Positions 35,777-44,524 of a DNA stretch of 64,000 nt are shown here, piece after piece. The notes under the pieces were generated by a model that was not told the DNA's origin, did not search any database, and saw only the letters and a program-made list of their open reading frames with translations. Source of the DNA: AC-32 sp963717475. GTDB lineage: Bacteria > Actinomycetota > Thermoleophilia > Gaiellales > Gaiellaceae. The DNA lies in NCBI GenBank assembly GCA_963717475.1, contig OY970337.1, positions 2,480,001-2,544,000 on the forward strand, written 5' to 3'. Each line of letters begins with the position of its first letter. Position 1 is the stretch's first letter. The position numbers and the translations under genes are program-made.

Positions 35777-36362
35777 TGGCCAAGCCACGAGGTCACCTTT
35801 CCGATCACCGACGAGGCCGAGATCCTCAAGCTCCGCGCCGGCGACGAGGTCACGGTCCAGGGCCACATCATCGGGATCCGCGACCGCACGCAGATCCGGA
35901 TCTTCGACCAGGGCGTCGAGCCGCCGATGGACCTGAAGCGGCGCCTTCCTGCTCCACACCGCGCCGGGAGTCCGCAAGGTCGGAGACAAGTACGAGCCCG
36001 TCTGCATCGGCACGACGACGAGCGCGCGCATGGTGCGCTTCACCGAGCCGCTCGGCGCGCAGTACGGCGTGCGCGGGATCTGCGGCAAGGGCGGCTTCCC
36101 CGACGAGGCGATCGAGCCGATGCGCAAGCACGGGATGGTCTACTTCGCGATCGTCGGCGGCGCGGCCGCGCTCGAGACGACCCAGATCGAGGAGATCGAG
36201 GAGGTCGCCTGGGAGGAGCTCATGCCCGAGTGCCTCTGGAAGTTCCGCGTGAAGGACTTCGGCCCGCTCACGGTCGGGATCGACGCCCACGGCAACTCGC
36301 TCTACCACGACGTCCAGGCCGCGGCCCACAAAAAACTGGAGGAGCTCTATGCCCGGCTTTGA
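35776..36362 (+). CDS. Class I fumarate hydratase, beta subunit (two frameshifts)
   Basis: The beta subunit (about 196 aa) that completes the Fe-S hydro-lyase. Restored sequence reads KPHEVTFPITDEAEIL at the N-terminus, then GHIIGIRDRTQIRIFDQG and LLHTAPGVRKVGDKYEPV. Further on are TSARMVRFTEPLGAQYGVRGICGKGGFPDEAI and the C-terminal DAHGNSLYHDVQ, all typical of the beta subunit. Breaks near 35791 and 35945 are each repaired by CG. Its 3' end overlaps the ComA start by 14 bases, so translation of the two is coupled. Confidence 0.88.
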
Positions 36363-37138
36363 CGGATTCCTCGACCTGCCTCCGCGCCCCGGGAAGCCGC
36401 GGGTCGAAGGACTGACGCACGTGATCGACAAGGGCATGAACCTGCGCGAGATCGAGGGCATGTTCGACACGGCCGGCGGCCTACGTCGACATCGTCAAGC
36501 TCGGCTGGGGCACCTCGTACGTCACCAACAACCTCGAGAAGAAGATCGCGCTCTACCGCTCGTTCGAGACGCCCGTCGTCTGCGGCGGCACGCTCTTCGA
36601 GGCGGTCTACGCGCGCGGCAAGCTCGACGAGTTCAAGCGGTGGCTGACCGATCAGCGCTTCTCGCACGTCGAGATCTCGGACGGCACGCTCGATATTCCC
36701 CGCGAGCGCAAGGTCGAGCTGATCGCCGACTTCGGCCGCGACTTCACCGTGCTTTCCGAGGTCGGCTCGAAGGACGAGGAGACGGTCTACGCGCCGTACC
36801 AGTGGGTCGAGTGGATCAAGGAAGAGCTCGAGGCCGGCGCGTGGAAGGTGATCACCGAGGGCCGCGAGGGCGGCACCGCCGGGATCTACCGCCCCACCGG
36901 CGAGATGCGCACCGGCCTGGTCGACGAAATCGTCCACGAGGTCGAGGTCGGCGAGCTGATCTTCGAGGCGCCGACCAAGTCGAGCCAGGCGTGGTTCGTG
37001 AAGCAGTTCGGCCCGAACGTGAACCTCGGCAACATCCCGCCCGAGGAAGTGATCCCGCTCGAGACGCTCCGCCTCGGGCTGCGGGGCGACACGATGAAGG
37101 AGGTGCTGCTTGGCGACGCCGAGCCTGCGACCACCTGA
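36349..37138 (+). CDS. comA: ComA-family phosphosulfolactate synthase (one frameshift)
   Basis: Known ComA joins sulfite to phosphoenolpyruvate to form (R)-2-phospho-3-sulfolactate. The protein (about 263 aa) has a TIM-barrel layout with the conserved KPRVEGLTHVIDKGMNL, VDIVKLGWGTSYV, VVCGGTLFEAVYARG, EISDGTLDI, VLSEVGSKD, ITEGREGGTAGIY and LIFEAPTKSSQAWFVKQFG. One break near 36480 is repaired by CG. It is co-transcribed with the APS reductase and sulfate-activation genes that would supply sulfite. The later coenzyme M enzymes (comB, comC, comDE) are not seen in the window, so the end product is unknown. Confidence 0.87.
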
Positions 37139-37805
37139 GGTCGAGTCGATGGGAGCGGAGGACGTCCTCCGCTGGGCCTACGCCGAATACGGCGACAAGC
37201 TCTGTCTGACCTGCTCCTGGCAGAAGCAGTCGTCGGTGCTCGTGCACATGGTCTCCGAGCTGGGGCTCGACCTGCCGGTGATCGAGCTCGACACGCATCT
37301 GTTCTTCCGCGAGAGCTACGAGACGCGCGACCGTCTGGTAGAGCGCTACGGCCTGACGCTGCAGCGCCCCCCGCTGATCACCGTTGCGGAGCAGCACCGG
37401 CAAGAGGGACCGAACCTCTGGGAGACCGACCCCGACCGCTGCTGCCATGTGCGCAAGGTCGAGCCGCTCCTGCAGGCGCTCGAGCCCTACGAAGCCTGGA
37501 TCTCCGGGATCCGCCGAGACCAGTCGCCGAGCCGCGCGACCACGCCGAAGGTGCAGTGGTCGGAGCGCTACGACGTCTGGAAAGTGCACCCGCTCGCCGA
37601 CTGGGACGAGAAGCGAGTCTGGGCCTACATCCAGGTCAACGAGATTCCATACAACCCGCTCCACGACGTCGGCTTCCGCTCGATCGGGTGCATCCCGTGC
37701 ACCCGGCCGACGAGCCCGGAGGAAGAGGAGCGCGCCGGCCGCTGGGCCGGCTCAGACAAGCTGGAATGCGGCATCCATCTCGACACTCCCGTAGGAGGCA
37801 CATGA
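37110..37805 (+). CDS. cysH: APS reductase (CysH-type)
   Basis: Reduces activated sulfate to sulfite with thioredoxin. The 231-residue protein has the PP-loop-like region TCSWQKQSSVLVHM, IELDTHLFF and GIRRDQSPSR. The Cys pairs C111-C112 and C194/C197 bind a 4Fe-4S cluster and mark it as an APS rather than PAPS reductase. The C-terminal ECGIHL carries the catalytic Cys (C220). TTG 37110 was chosen because AAGGAGGTG lies just before it; ATG 37149 is the alternative. It overlaps comA by 29 bases and cysC by four. Confidence 0.92.
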   Translation: MATPSLRPPEVESMGAEDVLRWAYAEYGDKLCLTCSWQKQSSVLVHMVSELGLDLPVIELDTHLFFRESYETRDRLVERYGLTLQRPPLITVAEQHRQEGPNLWETDPDRCCHVRKVEPLLQALEPYEAWISGIRRDQSPSRATTPKVQWSERYDVWKVHPLADWDEKRVWAYIQVNEIPYNPLHDVGFRSIGCIPCTRPTSPEEEERAGRWAGSDKLECGIHLDTPVGGT

Positions 37806-38401
37806 CCGACCACATCTACGCCGCCGAGCATCCGGAGACGACGCACGTCCGGCCCGGCGGCTTCACGCTCTGGTTCACGGGCCTTTCCGGCTCCGGCAAG
37901 ACCACGATCGCGCACCTCGTCGGGCCCGAGCTCGACCGGCGCGGGCTCGTCGTCGAGTACCTGGACGGCGACACCGTGCGCACGCACCTCTCCAAGGGCC
38001 TCGGGTTCTCGAAGGAGGACCGCGACACGCACGTCGAGCGCGTCGGTTGGGTGGCGGCCAGGCTCACGCGCCAGGGCGGCGCCGCGATCACGGCTGCGAT
38101 CTCGCCGTACGAGGAGACCCGGCGCAAGGCGCGCGAGTGGGTCGAGGAAGTCGGCACGTTCGTCGAGGTCTACGTCAAGGCCTCGGTCGACGAGTGCGCG
38201 CGCCGCGACGTGAAGGGGCTCTACGAGAAGGCGTTCAAGGGCGAGATCAAGGAGTTCACGGGCGTGAGCGACCCGTACGAGGAGCCTGTCGACCCGGAGC
38301 TCGTGGTGGACACGGAGGAGCACAGCGCAGAGGAGTGCGCTGCCTTCGTCGTCACGAAGCTCGAAGAGCTGGGGCTCGTGCCGGCCGAGGTCGCAGCGTG
38401 A
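37802..38401 (+). CDS. cysC: Adenylyl-sulfate kinase
   Basis: Phosphorylates APS to PAPS using ATP. The 199-residue protein shows the P-loop FTGLSGSGKTTIA near residue 32, YLDGDTVRTHLSKGLGFSKEDR and AAISPYEETRRKARE, all typical of CysC. With an APS-type reductase in the same operon, PAPS is not needed for reduction, so this kinase probably feeds sulfation or a storage step. It is preceded by a GGAGG ribosome-binding site and overlaps both neighbours by four bases. Confidence 0.93.
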   Translation: MTDHIYAAEHPETTHVRPGGFTLWFTGLSGSGKTTIAHLVGPELDRRGLVVEYLDGDTVRTHLSKGLGFSKEDRDTHVERVGWVAARLTRQGGAAITAAISPYEETRRKAREWVEEVGTFVEVYVKASVDECARRDVKGLYEKAFKGEIKEFTGVSDPYEEPVDPELVVDTEEHSAEECAAFVVTKLEELGLVPAEVAA

Positions 38402-39531
38402 GCGCGACAGAGACGCACACGCTGATCGAGCCGCATGGCGGAAAGCTCGTCGACCGCAACGGCGAGCGGCCGGACGGCGTCGACGGCCTCGAGCAGATCC
38501 CGCTCACCTCGCGGGAGCTGTCCGACCTGGACATGCTCGCGAGCGGCGCCCTCTCGCCGCTCGAAGGCTTCATGGGCCCGAACGACTACGAGCGCGTCGT
38601 CGAGGAGATGCGCCTCGAGAACGGCTTGCCGTGGTCGCTGCCTGTCTGCCTCGCCGTGGACGCGCCTCCCACGGGTGAAGAGGTGGCGCTCACGGACGAG
38701 AGCGGCCGAGCGCTGGCCGTGCTCGAGGTCGAGGACGCCTACGAGTACGACCGCGAGCGCGAAGCCGAGCGCTGCTTCCGCACGACCGACGACGCGCACC
38801 CCGGAGTGGCGCGGCTCTACGCGCAGAAGCCGCTCTACCTCGCCGGGCGCGTGACCGTCTTCGAGCGGCTCGAGCCCGCGTTCCCCGAGCTCGCGCGCGA
38901 CCCCGCCGAAACGCGGTCGACGTTCGCCGAGCGCGGCTGGAAGCGCGTCGTCGGCTTCCAGACGCGCAACCCGATCCACCGTGCGCACGAGTACCTGACG
39001 AAGGTCGCGCTCGAGACCGTGGACGGCCTGCTGATCCACCCGCTCGTGGGCGAGACGAAGTCGGACGACGTCCCGGCCGCGACCCGCGTCGAGTGCTATC
39101 GCGTGCTCGTCGACGGCTACTACCCGCAAGAGCGCGTCGTCGTCTCGGCCTTCCCTGCCGCCATGCGCTACGCCGGCCCGCGCGAGGCGATCTGGCACGC
39201 CATCTGCCGGAAGAACTACGGCTGCTCGCACTTCATCGTGGGCCGCGACCACGCCGGGGTCGGCGACTACTACGGCACCTACGACGCGCAGCTGATCTTC
39301 GACGAGTTCCCGGCGCACGAGCTCGGAATCGAGCCGATGTTCTTCGAGCACGCCTTCTTCTGCCGCGCCTGCGGCCAGATGGCGTCGCCGAAGACGTGCC
39401 CGCACGGAGGCGACGACCACGTCTTCCTCTCCGGGACGAAGGTGCGCGAGCTGCTCGCGAACGGCGAGCTGCCGCCGGCCGAGTTCTCGCGCCCCGAGGT
39501 TGCAGAGGTCTTGATCGCCGCGTACCGCTAG
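38398..39531 (+). CDS. sat: ATP sulfurylase (sulfate adenylyltransferase)
   Basis: Makes APS from ATP and sulfate. The 377-residue protein is the single-chain (Sat) type. Active-site motifs are VGFQTRNPIHRAHE and GRDHAGVGDYYG, with GALSPLEGFMG near the N-terminus and a C-terminal zinc-ribbon-like CRACGQMASPKTCPHG followed by SGTKVRELL. GTG 38398 overlaps the cysC stop (GTGA). Together with cysC and cysH it forms the sulfate-activation part of the operon. Confidence 0.94.
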   Translation: MSATETHTLIEPHGGKLVDRNGERPDGVDGLEQIPLTSRELSDLDMLASGALSPLEGFMGPNDYERVVEEMRLENGLPWSLPVCLAVDAPPTGEEVALTDESGRALAVLEVEDAYEYDREREAERCFRTTDDAHPGVARLYAQKPLYLAGRVTVFERLEPAFPELARDPAETRSTFAERGWKRVVGFQTRNPIHRAHEYLTKVALETVDGLLIHPLVGETKSDDVPAATRVECYRVLVDGYYPQERVVVSAFPAAMRYAGPREAIWHAICRKNYGCSHFIVGRDHAGVGDYYGTYDAQLIFDEFPAHELGIEPMFFEHAFFCRACGQMASPKTCPHGGDDHVFLSGTKVRELLANGELPPAEFSRPEVAEVLIAAYR

Positions 39532-40416
39532 ATGACCTGGCAGTTCACGCTCAGCGGCTTCCTGATCGGCTGCCTGGTCGGCGTGACCGGGATGGGCGGG
39601 GGCTCGCTGCTGACCCCGATCCTCGTCATCGTCTTCGGCTTCAAGCCGACCCTTGCCGTCGGCACCGACATCCTCCACGGCGCGATCTTCAAGAGCTTCG
39701 GCGCCGTGCGGCACCGTCGGCTCGGCACGGTCCACGCGCGGCTGACGTTCTGGATGTTCCTCGGCTCGGGCCCGATGTCACTGCTCGGCGTGGGCGTCGC
39801 CACCTGGATCAAGCACCACTACGGCGGGGCCGAGTCGATCGAGTCCTACGCGGTCGGCGTCGCGCTCGTGATCGGCGGGGTCGGCCTCGTCGCGAAGACC
39901 TTCATCCAGCGCGGCATCCAGCCCGACGACGCTCCCTTCCTGCTCACCCGGCGCGACCGTCTGATCGCGTTCACGCTCGGCGCCACCTGCGGCTTCGTCG
40001 TCGGCCTCACGTCGGTCGGCAGCGGCACGTTCTTCGGGCTCGTGATGGTGCTCGTCTTCCCCCTGACGCTGCCGAAGATCGTCGGGACCGACATCTTCCA
40101 CGCGGCCGCGCTGCTCTGGGTCGCGGGCTTCGGGCACCTGGTCGCCGGCAACGTCGACCTGCGCACGATGGGGTGGCTGCTGACCGGCTCGATCCCGGGG
40201 ATCCTGCTGACGAGCCAGTTCACCTTGAAAGTGCCCGATCGCGCGCTCCGTCTCGGCCTCGCGTCCGTCCTGATGCTGAGCGGGATCAAGCTGATCGACT
40301 TCTCCGGCGCCGACTGGGTGATCGCCGGCGGCGCAATCGCGGCCGGGATCGGCTTCGCGGCGTGGAGCCTGGTCGCTCGGCTGGGCCGGCGGCCACGGCC
40401 TGAAGCGGCTTCTTAG
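39532..40416 (+). CDS. TauE/SafE-family sulfite or sulfonate exporter
   Basis: A 294-residue polytopic membrane protein of the TauE/SafE family. The first repeat begins FLIGCLVGVTGMGGGSLLTPIL and the second GATCGFVVGLTSVGSGTFFGLVMV, the paired motif of this family, with about eight hydrophobic segments. Members export sulfite, sulfoacetate or related anions. It starts directly after the sat stop, and its place at the end of a sulfite-producing operon suggests relief of sulfite or efflux of a sulfonate product. Confidence 0.88.
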   Translation: MTWQFTLSGFLIGCLVGVTGMGGGSLLTPILVIVFGFKPTLAVGTDILHGAIFKSFGAVRHRRLGTVHARLTFWMFLGSGPMSLLGVGVATWIKHHYGGAESIESYAVGVALVIGGVGLVAKTFIQRGIQPDDAPFLLTRRDRLIAFTLGATCGFVVGLTSVGSGTFFGLVMVLVFPLTLPKIVGTDIFHAAALLWVAGFGHLVAGNVDLRTMGWLLTGSIPGILLTSQFTLKVPDRALRLGLASVLMLSGIKLIDFSGADWVIAGGAIAAGIGFAAWSLVARLGRRPRPEAAS

Positions 40417-40454
40417 AGACCGGCGGGCGCGTCCTCACTAGGATGCGCCGAGCC

Positions 40455-41348
40455 ATGCGGCTCGCTTGGGTCAGCTTCGATGTGATGGGCCGCGACTGCC
40501 TCGCGGCGGCGGCCGCGGCCGGAGCGGACGTGGTGGCCGTGGTCACCTTGCCGGGGCCGGTCGAGGCCGATCGCTCGGGACAGTGCTCGTTCGACGAGAT
40601 CGCCTCCGAGCTCGGTGCGCGCCTGATCGAGACTGCGGACGTCAACTCGCCGGAGACGATCGCGGCGCTGCGCCAGGCCGAGCCGGACATGATCTTCGTC
40701 GTCGGGTGGTCGCAGCTCGTCCTGGACGAGTTCATCCGGCTTCCTCCACAGGGCGTGTTCGGGATGCATCCGACGCTGCTGCCGAGGCACCGCGGCCGCG
40801 CCGCGATTCCGTGGGCGATCCTGAGCGGACTCGCGAAGACCGGCGTCACGCTCTTCGAGATCTCGGACGGGACCGCGGACTCCGGCGCGATCGTCGGCCA
40901 GGTCGAGGTGCCGATCGCGCGCGACGAGACCGCGGAGACGCTCTACGCGAAGGTGACCGACGCGCATCTCGAGCTCGTGCGGCGCTACGTGCCCGAGCTC
41001 CTCGACGGGAGCGCGCCGCGGATCCCGCAGGACACGCGCCGCGCGAGCGCCTGGCCGAAGCGGATGCCTGCCGACGGGATCATCGACTGGGAGACGCGGG
41101 CGCCGTACCTCTACGACTGGGTGCGCGCGCAGACGCGGCCCTACCCGGGCGCGTTCACATACCTGGGCGACGAGAAGGTCGTCGTCTGGCGGGCGCGGCC
41201 GGTGGAGGTCGACGAAGCCGTCGCCGCCGGGACGATCGTCGGCCACGAGGGGGACGCGGCAGTCGTCGCCTGCGGCGAGGGCGGGCTCGTGCTCGAGGAG
41301 GTGGAGGGCGTGACCGGGCCGCTGCCGGTCGGAGCCCGGCTCGGATGA
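40455..41348 (+). CDS. Formyltransferase-family protein (Fmt/sugar N-formyltransferase-like)
   Basis: A 297-residue protein with an N-terminal formyl-transferase fold (formyl-THF-dependent) and a C-terminal Fmt-like domain. The core reads VFGMHPTLLPRHRGRAAIPWAILSGL, TGVTLFEISDGTADSGAIVG and WPKRMPADGIIDW. The catalytic His and Asp of Fmt are in place, but the Asn of the usual N-x-H is Gly here (GMH). Coupling to a PIG-L deacetylase gene suggests action on an amino sugar rather than tRNA. ATG 40455 is preferred because TAGGAT (40439-40444) lies ten bases before it and overlaps the upstream ATG. Confidence 0.82.
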   Translation: MRLAWVSFDVMGRDCLAAAAAAGADVVAVVTLPGPVEADRSGQCSFDEIASELGARLIETADVNSPETIAALRQAEPDMIFVVGWSQLVLDEFIRLPPQGVFGMHPTLLPRHRGRAAIPWAILSGLAKTGVTLFEISDGTADSGAIVGQVEVPIARDETAETLYAKVTDAHLELVRRYVPELLDGSAPRIPQDTRRASAWPKRMPADGIIDWETRAPYLYDWVRAQTRPYPGAFTYLGDEKVVVWRARPVEVDEAVAAGTIVGHEGDAAVVACGEGGLVLEEVEGVTGPLPVGARLG

Positions 41349-42010
41349 AGGTCCTTGTTTTCGCGGCGCATCCCGACGACGACGTGCTCGGCATGGGCGG
41401 GACGCTCTGCCTGCACGCGGCCGAGCGCGGCGACGAGGTTCGCGTCGTCTGCGTCACGGACGGCAGCTCGACGCAGTACCCGGACGACGCGGCGCGGCGG
41501 GAGCAGAAGAACCAGGAGGCGGTGCGAGCCGCGGGCGTCCTCGGCGTGACCGACTACGTCCATCTCGACCTGCCGGACATGCGGCTCGACACCCTGGCGC
41601 ACGCGGAGCTGAACGCGGTCGTCGAGGAGCACGTGCGCGACTTCGGCCCGGCCGTCGTCTACACCGCGCACCCGGACGTGAACGCCGACCACCGCGCGCT
41701 CTTCGACTCGGTCGCCGTGGCGACGCGCCCGACGCCGGGGCAGCCCGTGCGGCGGGTCCTGACGTACGCGCCGACCTCCTCGACCGAGTGGACGCCGGCG
41801 GCGACGAACTGGTTCGTGCCGAACTGGTTCGTCGACGTGACCGCGACGATCGACCGCAAGCTGGAGGCGTTCGCGTGCTTCGAGACCGAGCGGCGCGACT
41901 ACCCGCATCCGCGCAGCGAGCGGGCGCTGCGGGCGCACGCGGAGTTCTTCGGCGCGAGCGTCGGCTGCGAGTACGCCGAGCCGTTCGTGCTGGTCCGGAA
42001 TGTCGACTGA
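41345..42010 (+). CDS. PIG-L/LmbE-family deacetylase
   Basis: A 221-residue zinc-dependent N-deacetylase. The zinc motif AAHPDDDVLGMGG is at the N-terminus, with VVCVTDGSS and the distal TAHPDVNADHRALF supplying further ligands. Family members remove acetyl groups from GlcNAc-type sugars (mycothiol, GPI-like and glycan pathways). ATG 41345 overlaps the formyltransferase stop. The pair could swap an N-acetyl for an N-formyl group on one sugar, which is inference from position. Confidence 0.9.
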   Translation: MKVLVFAAHPDDDVLGMGGTLCLHAAERGDEVRVVCVTDGSSTQYPDDAARREQKNQEAVRAAGVLGVTDYVHLDLPDMRLDTLAHAELNAVVEEHVRDFGPAVVYTAHPDVNADHRALFDSVAVATRPTPGQPVRRVLTYAPTSSTEWTPAATNWFVPNWFVDVTATIDRKLEAFACFETERRDYPHPRSERALRAHAEFFGASVGCEYAEPFVLVRNVD

Positions 42011-42953
42011 CCAGCCCCGTCGTGACCAGCCCCGCCGGGCCCACGTTCTCGTGGCGCTGGTCGTGGTGGGGCTCCTCGGCGGGACAGCGGCCGCCTTCGC
42101 GCTCACCGAGCAGCTGAAGCTCGAGCGCAGCCCGGTCTACCGGACGCGCGTCGGGAAGCTGCTCGGGCCGAACTGCCGCTGCGGGCTCGCGCGGATCCCG
42201 ATCCGGTTCCTCCTGCGCAAGCGAGAGACGCTGACGGTCGTGATCGTCGACTCGCACGAGCGCGTCGTCCGGAATCTGCTCACGCGGACTCTGCGCCCGA
42301 AGGGCCTTCAGGCGCTCAGTTGGGACGGGCGCGACGACTCGGGACGCGTCGTCCCGGCCGGGGTCTACAAGCCTCGCATCCACCTGGCCCGGGACCGCCG
42401 GACGATCCTGATGCCGAACCCGATCACGGTGGACACGGCGGCGCCGACGGTCTCGGTCGGCTCGGCCCGGCCGCGCGTCTTCTCGCCGGACGGAGACGGG
42501 CGGAGTGATGTCGTGCGCATCCGCGTCCGCATGAGTGAGGCGGCTCGAGCGCTCCTGTTCGTGGACGGGAAGCTCGGCCCGCGGCTGCGACGGTACGGGA
42601 CCGCGGGAGTGCTGCGCTGGTTCGGCTCGGGGCTGCCGGAGGGCCGCTACCGGCTCGTGGTCCGCGCCGTCGACCTCGCGGGCAACCTCTCGCAGCCGGT
42701 GCGCGCAGGGAGCGTGCGCATCCAGTTCGTCTCGGTGCGTCCGCACGTGCTCCACGCGTCGGCCGGAGCGCGGGTCGGGTTCAGGATCCGGACGCAGGCG
42801 CGACGCGTTCGCTGGCGCCTCGGCCACGCAGGTGGCGCCTCGGCGGCCGGGCTGCTCGTGGTTCGCGCGCCGCGGCCCGGCCGCTACGTCCTGGAGGTGA
42901 CGGCGAACGGCCACTCGGCGCGGGCCGTCCTGATCGTCGGGAGCCATGGATGA
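42000..42953 (+). CDS. Membrane-anchored protein with FlgD-like Ig modules
   Basis: A 317-residue protein with a short cytoplasmic N-terminus, one hydrophobic segment (VLVALVVVGLLGGTAAAFAL) and an exported part. The exported part has LRPKGLQALSWDGRDDSGRVVPAGVY, the usual FlgD-like Ig signature, and PRVFSPDGDGRSDVVRIRV, a second module of the type also found in the glycosidase at 17906 and the protein at 46838. No enzyme motif is seen. It lies between the deacetylase and the O-antigen ligase with overlapping ends, so it is part of the glycan operon, perhaps as a structural or scaffold protein. Confidence 0.75.
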   Translation: MSTDQPRRDQPRRAHVLVALVVVGLLGGTAAAFALTEQLKLERSPVYRTRVGKLLGPNCRCGLARIPIRFLLRKRETLTVVIVDSHERVVRNLLTRTLRPKGLQALSWDGRDDSGRVVPAGVYKPRIHLARDRRTILMPNPITVDTAAPTVSVGSARPRVFSPDGDGRSDVVRIRVRMSEAARALLFVDGKLGPRLRRYGTAGVLRWFGSGLPEGRYRLVVRAVDLAGNLSQPVRAGSVRIQFVSVRPHVLHASAGARVGFRIRTQARRVRWRLGHAGGASAAGLLVVRAPRPGRYVLEVTANGHSARAVLIVGSHG

Positions 42954-44524
42954 GCGCTGACCTCGCACGCGCGGCGGGGCCGATCGGCGCCGCCGGGCTC
43001 GTCGTCCTGATGCTCGCGCCGGCGCGCTACCAGCGGCTCGGCGGGCTCGCCGCCTGGGCGATCGGCGCCGCGGTGCTGGCGGCCTACCTTGCGCCAAGCG
43101 GGCACGTTGCTCTTCTCGGAGCCGCGGCTGTCGCAGGCCTCCTCCTCGCCGCGGCCGGCGCGTACGTGCTGCGCCGCTGGCCCTGGCTGCTGGCACTCGC
43201 GACGCTCGCCTGCGTACCGGCGCGGATCCCGGTGACGATCGGCTCGACGGAGGCGAACCTGCTCGTCCCGCTCTACGCGGTCGTCGCCGCAGCCGCGCTG
43301 GCCCTCGCCTGGGACTTCGTGCGCGGAGACGAGCGACGCCGCGAGCTCGGCCCAGTCGCACTCCCGCTGGCCGTCTTCGTCGCCTGGACCGGCCTCTCGC
43401 TCGCATGGAGCCAGGACGTGCGTCAGGGCGCGATCGAGCTGCTCGCGTTCTACCTTCCCTTCGGCCTGATCGCCGTCTCGCTCTCGCGGCTCCACTGGCG
43501 CGCGCGCTGGGTGACCGCGCTCTACGTCGAGCTCGCCGTGATGGGCCTGATCTTCGCCGCGGTCGGGATCGAGCAGTGGATCACGCGCGACATCTTCTGG
43601 AACCCCAAGCTGCTCGTCGGCAACACGTACGCGCCCTTCTACCGCGTCAACTCGGTCTTCTGGGACCCGTCGATCTACGGCCGCTTCCTGGTTGTCGCGA
43701 TCCTGGCGACACTGGTCGTGGCTCTGCGCAGCCGCTCCGAGCGTGCGCTGCTCGGGGCCGCCGCCGGGATCGCGCTCGTCTGGGTCGGCCTGCTCTTCTC
43801 GTTTTCGCAGTCGAGCTTCCTCGCGCTCATCGCCGGAGTCGTGCTCGCGGTCGTGTTCGCGTGGGGACGGCGGGCGATCGCGCTCATCGTGATCGGCGCC
43901 GTCGTGTTCCTGATTGCGGCGGCCGCGGCGCCGAACGTCCGCCACGCCCTCCTCCACCGTACGAACGGCGGCGTGAACCGCGTGACGAGCGGCCGCTCGA
44001 AGCTCGTCACGAACGGCGTCAAGATCGCTGTCCACCACCCCGCTGTCGGCGTCGGCGTCGGCGCCTTCAAGCACGCGTACGCGAAGCAGGCACACCTGCG
44101 CTCGAAGGAGTCGAGCGCAGGCGCCTCGCACGACACGCCGATCACCGTCGCCGCCGAGACGGGCATTGTCGGGCTCGCGCTCTTCGCCTGGCTGGTCGTC
44201 AGCGGCCTGGCCCTCGCCTTCCGGCGGCGCAACGGCGACCTCGCCGGGATGACGGCGCTCGCGTGCGGCATCGTCCTCGCCGCGATCGGCGTCCACAGCC
44301 TCTTCTACAACGCGTTCTTCGAGGACCCGACCGTCTGGGGCGTGCTCGGCCTGGCGGCCGTGGCGTCGCGGGTGCCGCTAGCGGGCCGCAGTGACGAGCG
44401 CCCGCAGCCGTCGCAGCTCGACCGGCAAGTAGAACTTGAGCGGGAGCAGGATCAGCGGGTAGACGGCCGTCAGCGCGACGGCGCCGGCGAGCGGCACGTC
44501 GAGCGCCTTCCCGAGCACGGTTAG
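42950..44524 (+). CDS. O-antigen ligase / polymerase family membrane protein (3' end uncertain)
   Basis: A multispanning membrane protein of about 475 aa with the Wzy_C / O-antigen ligase signature. It has a large loop ending in TNGVKIAVHHPAVGVGVGAFKHAY, then SHDTPITVAAETGIVGLALFAWLV. About 12 hydrophobic segments are seen. The open frame runs to 44524, but the last 48 residues are charged, Gln/Arg-rich and lie over the 3' end of the flippase gene. One CG lost shortly before 44378 would place the true stop at the TAG 44379-44381, sharing CTAG with the flippase stop as at 8278-8281. Confidence 0.82.
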   Translation: MSADLARAAGPIGAAGLVVLMLAPARYQRLGGLAAWAIGAAVLAAYLAPSGHVALLGAAAVAGLLLAAAGAYVLRRWPWLLALATLACVPARIPVTIGSTEANLLVPLYAVVAAAALALAWDFVRGDERRRELGPVALPLAVFVAWTGLSLAWSQDVRQGAIELLAFYLPFGLIAVSLSRLHWRARWVTALYVELAVMGLIFAAVGIEQWITRDIFWNPKLLVGNTYAPFYRVNSVFWDPSIYGRFLVVAILATLVVALRSRSERALLGAAAGIALVWVGLLFSFSQSSFLALIAGVVLAVVFAWGRRAIALIVIGAVVFLIAAAAAPNVRHALLHRTNGGVNRVTSGRSKLVTNGVKIAVHHPAVGVGVGAFKHAYAKQAHLRSKESSAGASHDTPITVAAETGIVGLALFAWLVVSGLALAFRRRNGDLAGMTALACGIVLAAIGVHSLFYNAFFEDPTVWGVLGLAAVASRVPLAGRSDERPQPSQLDRQVELEREQDQRVDGRQRDGAGERHVERLPEHG

